Shown: in pieces, positions 1-5,778 of the stretch
Layout of the letters: each line of letters opens with the position of its first letter
How positions within the stretch are numbered: position 1 is the stretch's first letter
Assembly: GCA_017354065.1 (NCBI GenBank)
Contig: JAFMRN010000161.1
Span: forward strand, 1 to 5,942
Direction: 5' to 3'
DNA from: Solirubrobacterales bacterium
Lineage (GTDB): Bacteria > Actinomycetota > Thermoleophilia > Solirubrobacterales > Solirubrobacteraceae
DNA length: 5,942 nucleotides
Notes under the pieces: model-generated
What the model saw: the letters and a program-made list of their open reading frames with translations, nothing else
The model's database searches: none
What the model was told of the DNA's origin: nothing
Made by a program: the position numbers and the translations under genes

Positions 1-61
1 CACCAGCGACCCGGACGACCTCCGCCGTATCGACCCCGGCGTCAAGCTGGTGGTCTGCTGA
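1..61 (+). CDS. 3' end of an unidentified upstream gene (partial)
   Basis: An open frame enters from the left edge (first full codon at 2-4) and ends at the TGA at 59-61. Its visible C-terminal tail reads DDLRRIDPGVKLVVC. The last base of the stop is the first base of the ATG of the next gene (TGATG), the usual sign of translational coupling, so this is probably the preceding gene of a + strand operon with the polymerase. Nineteen residues are too few to name a family. A role in DNA repair would be a guess from the neighbour only. The frame could also be open by chance, though the stop/start overlap argues against that. Confidence 0.45.
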   Translation, partial: TSDPDDLRRIDPGVKLVVC

Positions 62-1059
62 TGGCCAAGGAGTACACCGTCGTCGAGGTGGCCGGACGTG
101 AGGTGAAGGTCTCGAGTCCAGGCAAGGTGTACTTCCCAGAGCGCGGGGTCACGAAGCTGGCGCTGATCGAGTACTACCTGGAAGTGGCCGAGCAACTGCT
201 TCCGCACCTGCGGGACCGCCCGAACGTGCTGAAGCGCTACGTCGACGGTGCGGCCGGGAAACCGTTCTTCCAGCGGCGGGTGCCGGACAACGCGCCGGAC
301 TGGCTGCACACCTTTGAGCTTCTCAGCGCGGGGCGGCCGGCACGGATGCTGGTCCCGGACGACGCGGCGCACCTGGCCTGGGCGGTGAACCTGGGCGTGA
401 TCGACTGGAACCCGTGGGCGACCCACATCGGGGATCTGCGCCACCCGGATGAGCTACGGATCGACCTGGACCCCAACGGCGCCGCCACTTGGAATGACGT
501 GCGCAAGGTCGCGCTGGGCGTGAACGAAGTGCTGTCCGAGAACGGGCTGCGCGGGTTCCCCAAAACCAGCGGCTCGCGCGGCATCCACATCAACGTGCGG
601 ATCAAGCCCGAGCAGGATGCGATCAGCGTCCGCCGCGCGGCGCTCGCGCTGACCCGCGAGGTCGAACGCCGCGATCCCGAGCACGCGACGTCTGAGTGGT
701 GGAAGGAGAAGCGCGGGGACCGGGTCTTCATCGACTACAACCAGAACGCGCCCGACCGCAGCGTCGCCTCCGCCTACAGCGTGCGGCCGGTCTCCAACGC
801 ACAGGTGTCGACGCCGCTGAGTTGGGAGGAAGTCCCAGACGCCGAACTGGCCGACTTCACGATCGAGACGGTCCCACCACGTATCGCCGAGGTCGGTGAC
901 CTGACCGCTGACATGCCGGCCGCGTCACTGGCCGGCCTCCTGGAACTCGCCCAGCGTGACGAGGACGCCGGCCTGGGCGATGCCGCCTGGCCGCCGAACT
1001 ACCCGAAGATGCCGGGCGAACCCAAGCGCGTGCAGCCGAGCAAGGCTCGAAACGGATAG
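61..1059 (+). CDS. LigD/Prim-PolC-type primase-polymerase (archaeo-eukaryotic primase superfamily), stand-alone
   Basis: A 332-residue DNA repair polymerase of the LigD polymerase-domain family, which adds rNTPs or dNTPs to fill short gaps. The catalytic set is complete: the metal-binding DLD at D135/D137 inside ELRIDLDP, the nucleotide-binding SGSRGIHI at 170-177 with H176, and the third acidic residue D225 in FIDYNQN. DWNPWATHIGDL at 115-125 is the usual lead-in to the DxD. There is no ligase or phosphoesterase domain before or after, so it is free-standing and not a LigD fusion. Its start overlaps the previous stop by one base, and GGTGG at 49-53 is a possible ribosome site. The convergent neighbour is a LigC-type ligase. 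In mycobacteria a stand-alone polymerase of this family (Prim-PolC) is encoded beside ligC and acts with it in excision repair. That pairing makes Prim-PolC the likelier reading over an NHEJ polymerase, but this is inferred from context. Confidence 0.92.
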   Translation: MAKEYTVVEVAGREVKVSSPGKVYFPERGVTKLALIEYYLEVAEQLLPHLRDRPNVLKRYVDGAAGKPFFQRRVPDNAPDWLHTFELLSAGRPARMLVPDDAAHLAWAVNLGVIDWNPWATHIGDLRHPDELRIDLDPNGAATWNDVRKVALGVNEVLSENGLRGFPKTSGSRGIHINVRIKPEQDAISVRRAALALTREVERRDPEHATSEWWKEKRGDRVFIDYNQNAPDRSVASAYSVRPVSNAQVSTPLSWEEVPDAELADFTIETVPPRIAEVGDLTADMPAASLAGLLELAQRDEDAGLGDAAWPPNYPKMPGEPKRVQPSKARNG

Positions 1060-1082
1060 GAGAGCACGCTAATGGGCGCTAT

Positions 1083-1100
1083 AGGGGGCAAAACTCCCCT
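1083..1100. terminator. Hairpin between convergent polymerase and ligase genes
   Basis: AGGGG at 1083-1087 pairs with CCCCT at 1096-1100 around an 8-nt A-rich loop, within the 46-bp gap between the two facing stop codons. An alternative longer pairing is TAGGGG (1082-1087) with CCCCTA (1103-1108). The stem is symmetric enough to work for both directions. No U-run follows on either strand, so this is at best a weak intrinsic terminator or a transcript-end stabiliser. Confidence 0.35.
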
Positions 1101-1105
1101 GACCC

Positions 1106-2044
1106 CTACGTCAACTGCTCATACAGGCACTCGCGCGGCGGTTTGTCCTCGCGCCAGCGCAACAGCTTCGTGCCGTGGCGGATCCGGCCGCCAGAGGCGT
1201 GGTCATAGCTGACCTCGACCACCAGCTCGGGACGGAGCGCGACCCACTCCAGGTCGCGTTCGGTGGCCCAGCGCGACGGATCGCCCGACCCGTGCTCACC
1301 GGTCTCATAGGCGCCGAGCTTCTCAAGCACCGCGTGTTTCTCCGTGGCCTTGAAGCCCGAGCAATGACCGACCGGGCGTAGCGTGTCGCCCTGATACAGG
1401 CCGAGGATCAAGGAGCCGACGGTGTCGGCCTCGATGCCCGGGCGGTAGCCGACCACGACGGCGTCGATCGTGCGCACGCGCTTGACCTTGACCATGCCGG
1501 TGCGCTTGCCGGGCGCATAAGCGGCGTCCGTCAGCTTGGCGACCACACCCTCCCCGGTCGCAAGCCAGGGTTCGCAGTCAGCCGGGGTCCGGGTCAGCGG
1601 CGTCAGGTCGACGCCCGGCAGTGCAAGGGTCTCTAACGCTTCTCTGCGGGCCTCAAAGGCCCGCGAGATCAACGACTCATCATTGAGCGCCAGCAGGTCA
1701 AAGGCGATGAAGCGCGCCGGGATCTGCTCGGACAGCAGCTTGATCCGCGACTCGGCCGGGTGCAGGCGGGACTGGAGTGAGCCGAAGTCCTCATGGCCGT
1801 CGCTGGAATCGATCACTATCTCACCGTCGAGGACGTAGCGTCCCGAGGGGAAGGACAGCTCGGGGAAATACCGGGCCAGCGGCTTCTTTCCGCGCGACTG
1901 GATGTACAGCTCCGCGCCGTCGACAAACACGAGCGCCCGGAATCCGTCGTATTTGGGCTCATACGCCCACTGCTCACCCTCCGGCAGGGCCTTCGCGCCG
2001 CGTGCCAAGGCGGGCTCGATCGGCGGTTTCAGCGGCAATGACAC
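1106..2044 (-). CDS. ligC: ATP-dependent DNA ligase, LigC type
   Basis: Joins nicked DNA using ATP through a lysyl-AMP intermediate. All nucleotidyltransferase motifs are present (numbering from the TTG at 2065): I, EPKYDGFR with nucleophile K38; III, LDGE at 79-82; IIIa, FIAFDLL at 119-125; IV, EGVVAK at 172-177; V, MVKVKR at 191-196. An OB-fold domain follows, ending in a motif VI-like RWREDK at 303-308. Core adenylation plus OB fold, about 312-319 residues, is the short LigC plan, without the N-terminal DNA-binding domain of LigB or the extra domains of LigD. The longest frame starts at a TTG at 2065, which would share a base with the divergent regulator's ATG. I prefer the GTG at 2044 (protein begins SLPLKPPIEPALA after the initiator), because LigC proteins usually begin a few residues before a PPxxPMLA-like segment. 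No good Shine-Dalgarno precedes either start. It converges on the stand-alone polymerase, its likely partner. A LigD-derived ligase domain is the main alternative. Confidence 0.93.
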   Translation of the reverse strand: MSLPLKPPIEPALARGAKALPEGEQWAYEPKYDGFRALVFVDGAELYIQSRGKKPLARYFPELSFPSGRYVLDGEIVIDSSDGHEDFGSLQSRLHPAESRIKLLSEQIPARFIAFDLLALNDESLISRAFEARREALETLALPGVDLTPLTRTPADCEPWLATGEGVVAKLTDAAYAPGKRTGMVKVKRVRTIDAVVVGYRPGIEADTVGSLILGLYQGDTLRPVGHCSGFKATEKHAVLEKLGAYETGEHGSGDPSRWATERDLEWVALRPELVVEVSYDHASGGRIRHGTKLLRWREDKPPRECLYEQLT

Positions 2045-2052
2045 GCCGGTAA

Positions 2053-2062
2053 ACGGTACCCT
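2053..2062. promoter_or_regulatory. Candidate bidirectional promoter: overlapping divergent -10 elements
   Basis: The palindrome GGTACC at 2055-2060 lies inside TACCCT (2057-2062, + strand) and TACCGT (2058-2053, - strand). Both fit the TANNNT -10 pattern and share the central TA. Each ends 9 nt before a start codon: ATG at 2071 for the regulator and GTG at 2044 for the ligase. That would give nearly leaderless mRNAs, in keeping with the lack of Shine-Dalgarno sequences. Bacterial promoters with overlapping, oppositely directed -10 elements are known. No convincing -35 is visible on either side, so this is tentative. Confidence 0.35.
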
Positions 2063-2064
2063 CA

Positions 2065-2775
2065 ATGCCTATGGAACCGACCCAGGCTGAACAGGAGTAC
2101 CTAGAGTCGCTGTTCTGGCTGTATGAGGCCGGGCTCCAGATGACCGCCGCCAATCTGTCGCGGGCCATGCGGCTCTCTGCCCCGACCGTCTCGGAGATGC
2201 TGGGACGGCTCCAGCGGGACGGTTTCATCACGCGCGACTCACATCACGCGATCGCGTTCACCGATGAGGGGCGCAAGGACGCCGAAGAACTGGTCGGGCG
2301 CCACCGGATGGTCGAGCGGTTCCTCACCGACGTGGTCGGCGTCCCCTGGGACGAGGTCCATGAGGAAGCGGAGAAGCTCCAGCACTCGATGACCCCACGC
2401 TTCGAGGCCTACATGCGCAGCGCCGTGGCCGACGCCGACACGTGCCCGCACGGACATCCGATCAAGGTCGGCCAACGAACCCAGGGCGTACCTCTGGCCG
2501 ACTGCGAGGCGGGCGCGAAGGTCACGATCCTGCGCCTGGAGAACGAGGCTGAGGACCTGCTCCACTACCTGATGGAAGCGGGCGTGGGGCCCGGGCTTGA
2601 AGGTGAGATCGTCGCCACCGATGACGATGCGGTTGAGATCCGCTCAGCCGACAGCACCCACAAGGTGACCCAGAGCGTCGCCGAAACGGTGTCGGTACGG
2701 GCTGACCCCAGCCCACCGCCGCGCACGGCGCTGCCTGACCAGCTGATCCTGGGTCACGAGCGCTACGGGCGCTAG
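2065..2775 (+). CDS. DtxR/MntR-family metal-dependent transcriptional regulator
   Basis: A 236-residue cytoplasmic metal-sensing repressor with all three family domains: a winged HTH (about 8-65, recognition region LSAPTVSEMLGRLQRDGF), a metal-binding dimerisation domain (about 70-140, with the signature CPHGHPI at 127-133), and a C-terminal SH3-like/FeoA-like domain (about 142-213). By alignment with DtxR, H80, E84 and H99 match the ancillary metal site. The primary site has E11 where DtxR has Met10, E103 where DtxR has Cys102, Q106 and H107. Carboxylates at the first two positions resemble Mn-sensing MntR more than Fe-sensing DtxR/IdeR, but MntR has Glu where Q106 lies. There are two in-frame ATGs, 2065 and 2071, neither with a Shine-Dalgarno. 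I give the first, although the possible -10 at 2057-2062 and the length of known MntR N-termini slightly favour the second. No metal-transport gene is adjacent, so the regulon is not shown here. Confidence 0.93.
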   Translation: MPMEPTQAEQEYLESLFWLYEAGLQMTAANLSRAMRLSAPTVSEMLGRLQRDGFITRDSHHAIAFTDEGRKDAEELVGRHRMVERFLTDVVGVPWDEVHEEAEKLQHSMTPRFEAYMRSAVADADTCPHGHPIKVGQRTQGVPLADCEAGAKVTILRLENEAEDLLHYLMEAGVGPGLEGEIVATDDDAVEIRSADSTHKVTQSVAETVSVRADPSPPPRTALPDQLILGHERYGR

Positions 2776-2789
2776 GCCTCTATCAGGCC
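2759..2789. terminator. Paired small hairpins over the overlapping convergent stops
   Basis: Two perfect 5-bp stems sit side by side. AGCGC (2759-2763) pairs with GCGCT (2769-2773), and GGCCT (2775-2779) pairs with AGGCC (2785-2789), each with a 5-nt loop. They straddle the CTAG shared by the two convergent stop codons. No U-tract follows in either direction. In DNA of this GC content short stems arise easily, so a terminator role is only possible. Confidence 0.25.
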
Positions 2790-3914
2790 GGGACCGCCCA
2801 GCCAGCTGACCAGCTGCTGGCCGATCGCCGGATGACCGAGCAGGTCAAAGTGGTTGGCATCACCAAGGTGGCGATAGTGGTCGCTGCCAAAGCCGAGATC
2901 CTCACCCCGGGCCTGATCCCAGGCCGAGCGTCGCGGAACCAGCAGGTCACCGAGGATCGGCTCAAGCCCGCTGCCCAGTCCGGCTGAGAAGAAGTAGTGG
3001 TCTATTTCCTGCTCACAGCGCTCGCCCGGGCCGTGGCGGAGGTCCTTGATGCCGGCTGAGCGCACGCCGAGCGCTTCAGCCAGGGGGCGTGTCTCCGGTA
3101 CCCACGACAGGACTCGGGCGGCAGCTTCCGCAGCCTGCTCCAGTGGCGCTCCGCGGTGCGGCGTGCCGAGCGTGACGAGATGGCGCACGCGTTCAGCCCA
3201 GTCGGAGCGACGGCCCGCGAGCAGTGCCTCGCGGGCAACCAGGCCACCCATGGAGTGGCCGATCAGCGCTACGTCGGTGACCTCCCGGGGGGCCGAGGCG
3301 ACCAGTTCTGAAACGAGCGACGCCAACTGACGGCCGTTCTCCTCGATCGGGAGCCCGGTGTTGTAGCGGACGTACACCGGCGTCCAATCCAAGGCGACGT
3401 GCAGGCGATCACCGTAAACCGACGCTCCTGGCCAGCGGTTGCGCCACAGGAACCAGGCGTCCTCGGTCTCACACAGGCCGTGGACGAAGACCGCCAGCTT
3501 GGGGGTCGGCTCGCCGTCCACGCGGGCGATCATCTCGGTCGCCAGCGGGCTTCGGTCGCGAGCCAGGCGGTCGCCGAACATTCCGTTCAGCACGGCAAGC
3601 AGCAACCTCGCACGTACCCCCGCCTCCTGACCGGCCGCGATCAGCGCCGTGAGCTCGCCGCCAATCCTGAGGACGGTCTCACCGATGTTCCCCGTGACGC
3701 CGTAAACCAGCTCGGAGATGGTGTCGTGGATCAGGCGCACCGGCAGGGTCGCCAGGCGCATCGGCGCGCCGGCCAGCCCAAGCGCCCAGAACACGCGGCC
3801 CGAGATGGCGCGGTGGGTGTCGCGGACCACCCCCACCGCAGCGCCGAACCCCTGGCCGGCCAGACCGCCCGCCGCTGAGAGAAGGTCGCCGCTTGAGGGT
3901 GATTCAGGCGGCAT
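2772..3914 (-). CDS. Alpha/beta hydrolase (lipase/esterase, PGAP1-like) with helical N-terminal extension
   Basis: A 380-residue serine hydrolase, probably an esterase or lipase; the substrate cannot be read from sequence. The catalytic core starts near residue 135. It has the oxyanion-hole strand AVFVHGL (141-147), the nucleophile elbow GHSMGG (219-224, S221), LGTPHRGAPLE (249-259, typical of lipase/PGAP1-like enzymes), a likely acid D323 in GDLLVP, and a likely His base H355 in ANHFDLLGHP. The first 130 residues form a hydrophobic or amphipathic helical region (about 35-115) with no N-terminal signal peptide or clear transmembrane span, which may dock to membrane or act as a lid. The ATG lies inside the 3' end of the aminotransferase gene (11-bp overlap), so the two are probably co-translated. 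Its TAG overlaps the stop of the convergent regulator on CTAG. The family is secure, the function is not. Confidence 0.88.
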   Translation of the reverse strand: MPPESPSSGDLLSAAGGLAGQGFGAAVGVVRDTHRAISGRVFWALGLAGAPMRLATLPVRLIHDTISELVYGVTGNIGETVLRIGGELTALIAAGQEAGVRARLLLAVLNGMFGDRLARDRSPLATEMIARVDGEPTPKLAVFVHGLCETEDAWFLWRNRWPGASVYGDRLHVALDWTPVYVRYNTGLPIEENGRQLASLVSELVASAPREVTDVALIGHSMGGLVAREALLAGRRSDWAERVRHLVTLGTPHRGAPLEQAAEAAARVLSWVPETRPLAEALGVRSAGIKDLRHGPGERCEQEIDHYFFSAGLGSGLEPILGDLLVPRRSAWDQARGEDLGFGSDHYRHLGDANHFDLLGHPAIGQQLVSWLGGPGLIEA

Positions 3915-5034
3915 CTACGGCGGGTGCCGCGAGCGACCGGTAAGCGTCGGCGATCCGCGTGACGCCCTCCTCTATCTCCGGCACGGTCAAGCCGGCGTAG
4001 GCGAGCCGCAGCGCTGCCTCGCCGCCCTCCAGCATGAAGTCGGTTCCCTTGGTGAAGACCACCCCGCGCTCAGCGGCGGCGGCGTGCAGCGCGGCGACGT
4101 CGGTGCCCTTCGGCAACTCAACCCACATGAAATAGCCGCCTTCAGGCACCTCGAAGCGCGCGTCCGGCAGCTCGCGGTTGAGCGCCTCACCGAGCTTCGC
4201 GGCGCGCGTGGCCAACTCGGTCTTCACCTTCGTGATCGATGCGGGGAAGGCCTCGGAGCGCACGAACTGATTGACGATCCCCTGAGCTACCTGGTTAGGT
4301 GCGATGTAGGTGTTGACCGCCAGCTTCGCGATCTTCGCGATCAGCTCCGGCTGGGCCACGAGGTAGCCGACGCGGATGCCCGGGCAGACGATCTTGGAGA
4401 ACGAGGACGCGTAGACAACATGCTGGCCGGAGCCAGGACGGCCGGGGTCGGTATCCAAGGAGAGCATCGTGGGCAGCGACTCACCGCTGAAGCGCACCTC
4501 GCGGTACGGATCGTCCTCGAAGATCAGGAAGTCATACGCGCGCGCCAGCTCGACCAGCTGCTGGCGCTTGGCCAGCGACAGGGTGTAGCCGGCCGGGTTC
4601 TGGAAGTTGGGGATCAGGTGGGCGAGCTTCGGGCCCGCGCCGGTCTTCAGCACCCGCTCCAGGGCCGCTACATCCACGCCGTCTGACTCAAGCTCGACCG
4701 CGCGGATGTCCGCGCCGCGACCGCGGAGCGACAGCAGCGTACGGTCATAGGTCGGCAGCTCCACGATGACCGTGTCATCGCTGGCGACCACCGCGTCAAA
4801 CAGAAACGCGTCGGCCTGCATCGAGCCGTTGGTTAGCAGCACATGCTCGGCATCTACGTCGTGCTGGTCGGCGATCCATTCACGCAGTGGCCCATAGCCG
4901 GTTCCCTTGCCATAGCCGGTCAGTCCGGCGGGGTCTTTGGCAAAGGCGCGGTCGGCAGCGGCGCGCAGTCCATCAACGTCCACGATGTCCAATGAGGGCG
5001 CGCCGCGCGCGAATGAGATCGTCGTGGAGGGCAT
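3904..5034 (-). CDS. Fold-type I PLP-dependent aminotransferase (class I/II, 2-aminoadipate/MocR-domain-like)
   Basis: A 376-residue cytoplasmic enzyme that should move an amino group between an amino acid and a 2-oxo acid. Visible cofactor and substrate residues are: GYGKGTGYGPLREWIA (40-55), typical of the COG1167-type group; TNGSMQADAF (68-77) for phosphate binding; PNFQNPAG (142-149, N146); FEDDPY (172-177) with D174 against the PLP ring nitrogen and Y177; the Schiff-base lysine K214 in SSFSK; GIRVGY (219-224); and R343 in LRLAYAG for the substrate carboxylate. It matches the catalytic half of MocR regulators and LysN-like 2-aminoadipate or aromatic/branched-chain aminotransferases, but has no N-terminal HTH, so it is an enzyme and not a regulator. 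The start is fixed well: an in-frame TAG lies at 5052-5050 and the ATG at 5034 is the only good start after it. It overlaps the hydrolase gene by 11 bp. The specific substrate is undetermined. Confidence 0.93.
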   Translation of the reverse strand: MPSTTISFARGAPSLDIVDVDGLRAAADRAFAKDPAGLTGYGKGTGYGPLREWIADQHDVDAEHVLLTNGSMQADAFLFDAVVASDDTVIVELPTYDRTLLSLRGRGADIRAVELESDGVDVAALERVLKTGAGPKLAHLIPNFQNPAGYTLSLAKRQQLVELARAYDFLIFEDDPYREVRFSGESLPTMLSLDTDPGRPGSGQHVVYASSFSKIVCPGIRVGYLVAQPELIAKIAKLAVNTYIAPNQVAQGIVNQFVRSEAFPASITKVKTELATRAAKLGEALNRELPDARFEVPEGGYFMWVELPKGTDVAALHAAAAERGVVFTKGTDFMLEGGEAALRLAYAGLTVPEIEEGVTRIADAYRSLAAPAVDAA

Positions 5035-5042
5035 CGTCGTGA

Positions 5043-5072
5043 ACGATAGCTAGGCGCCGGCACGGTCGTCCG
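5043..5072 (-). promoter_or_regulatory. Possible promoter for the aminotransferase-hydrolase pair
   Basis: On the - strand, TATCGT (5048-5043, a TANNNT -10) is preceded after 18 bp by CGGACG (5072-5067, sharing the GAC core of TTGACA). Transcription would begin about 2 nt before the ATG at 5034, giving an essentially leaderless mRNA, consistent with no Shine-Dalgarno there. The whole 86-bp gap 5035-5120 otherwise contains only short GC repeats (GGCGC at 5053-5057, GCGCC at 5075-5079). No clear terminator for the upstream genes is seen, so read-through from them is also possible. Confidence 0.3.
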
Positions 5073-5120
5073 CAGCGCCGGTACTTGCGAGCTTCGAGCC
5101 CATCCGATCAGGCTGGTTGC

Positions 5121-5417
5121 TCAGGTGTTGTCCGGAGCCCAGGTGGCGAAGATCAGGACGACCCACACGATCACGGTCCCGATCAGTAGCGCGGCTAGCG
5201 TCGTGGCCGATCTGAGAATCGTGAACTCACCGCGGGGACGAAGGGCCGCCGACGCGCTGATCCACTCCGCGAGGAAGACTACGGCAGGGACGACATAGCC
5301 AACGTGATTACCGCCATCGAACACGTAGAGCTTCGCGCAGAAAGCTCCGATGTTCGCCACAGGCAGCAGCACGCCAACAACTATCCAGTAGAGCTTCGGT
5401 GGGCTTGGCGTGGACAT
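5121..5417 (-). CDS. Small three-helix membrane protein (paralogue of the next upstream gene)
   Basis: A 98-residue integral membrane protein of no family I recognise. Hydrophobic spans lie at about 10-30, 38-58 and 71-92. Short polar segments separate them, and the C-terminus is short (APDNT). It shares length, topology and motifs with the protein encoded just upstream: YW-x-V near residue 10, LPVxNxGA at 18-25, FDxG at 33-36, GYV at 40-42, VPAV at 43-46, and EW at 51-52 inside the second helix. The carboxylates D34 and E51 in or near the membrane are conserved between the two copies and so are probably functional. The ATG at 5417 is 8 nt after the upstream stop with no obvious Shine-Dalgarno, so it is likely translated from the same mRNA. 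The nearest downstream gene on this strand is the aminotransferase, 86 bp away. Confidence 0.75.
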   Translation of the reverse strand: MSTPSPPKLYWIVVGVLLPVANIGAFCAKLYVFDGGNHVGYVVPAVVFLAEWISASAALRPRGEFTILRSATTLAALLIGTVIVWVVLIFATWAPDNT

Positions 5418-5425
5418 CTATCGTG

Positions 5426-5725
5426 TCAGTAGGTGTCGTGCTGCAGCGCCAAGCCGACGATCATCATCACGTACACGGCCAACCCCGTGGCAGCTACCGA
5501 CACTGCCAGCGTCGCGCACGCTCGGGCGCCGGTCAGCGCGTGCCCGCGCTTGAGCAGCCCCACTCCCAGCGCCCACTCGCCCAACAAGACCGCCGGCACA
5601 GCCACGTACCCGAAGTTCCGCCCGAGATCGAACGTGCTGATCTCCGCGACCGCGGCGCCTGCGTTCACGACCGGGAGCACGCCGGCCATCACACACCAGT
5701 AGCCAAACCAGCGCCGCGGGCTCAT
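5426..5725 (-). CDS. Small three-helix membrane protein (tandem paralogue), first gene after the Pho-type control region
   Basis: A 99-residue integral membrane protein of unrecognised family, with hydrophobic spans at about 8-28, 38-58 and 70-92. It aligns end to end with the 98-residue neighbour: YW at 9-10, LPVVNAGA at 17-24, FDLG at 32-35, GYV at 39-41, VPAV at 43-46, and EW at 50-51. I start it at the ATG at 5725, not the GTG at 5737, because this gives almost the same length and N-terminus (MSP...) as the paralogue and places AGGTG (5739-5735) 9 nt upstream as a ribosome site. The GTG start would add four residues. It is the first gene on the - strand after the leftward half of the CTGTCAC repeat array, so it may be induced by phosphate limitation or another PhoB-family signal. 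No signal peptide or enzymatic motif is seen. Confidence 0.75.
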   Translation of the reverse strand: MSPRRWFGYWCVMAGVLPVVNAGAAVAEISTFDLGRNFGYVAVPAVLLGEWALGVGLLKRGHALTGARACATLAVSVAATGLAVYVMMIVGLALQHDTY

Positions 5726-5766
5726 TCCGACGCGCACCTGATCAGAGAGCGCACACCCCCTGGGCA

Positions 5767-5772
5767 GGCGTA
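5767..5772 (-). promoter_or_regulatory. Candidate -10 region of the leftward Pho-type promoter
   Basis: On the - strand TACGCC (5772-5767), within GTTACGCCT (5774-5766), lies 22 nt after the start of the GTCAC core at 5794. That is where a -10 would fall if the repeat replaces the -35, as in PhoB-dependent promoters. The hexamer lacks the final T, with T one base later. An identical element follows the rightward half. The predicted start near 5760 would give a leader of about 35 nt before the ATG at 5725. Confidence 0.35.
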
Positions 5773-5778
5773 ACGAAT

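Noticed and set aside
237..731. 164-residue - strand open frame within the polymerase gene
   Set aside because: It is antisense to the conserved catalytic part of the polymerase, whose motifs are intact. The product is Ser/Arg-rich with no domain.
61..2065. A split LigD (polymerase plus ligase broken by inversion)
   Set aside because: The ligase has the length and N-terminus of a LigC-type enzyme, both genes have intact ends, there is no phosphoesterase remnant, and adjacency of stand-alone versions is already known in mycobacteria.
3399..3878. 159-residue + strand open frame within the hydrolase region
   Set aside because: It is fully antisense to the hydrolase and the composition is that of a shadow frame, without recognisable motifs.
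3718..4686. 322-residue + strand open frame antisense to the hydrolase and aminotransferase
   Set aside because: It spans the ends of two well-supported genes on the other strand, has Arg/Gly/Ala-rich composition with no family motif, and is explained by GC-rich codon bias opening the antisense frame.
3904..5034. MocR-type transcription regulator
   Set aside because: The catalytic aminotransferase domain fills the whole 376 residues, and an in-frame stop at 5052-5050 rules out an N-terminal HTH.
5399..5773. 124-residue + strand open frame opposite the upstream small membrane protein
   Set aside because: The - strand frame encodes a hydrophobic three-helix protein with a clear paralogue next door. 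This frame gives a His/Arg-rich product with no homologous counterpart.
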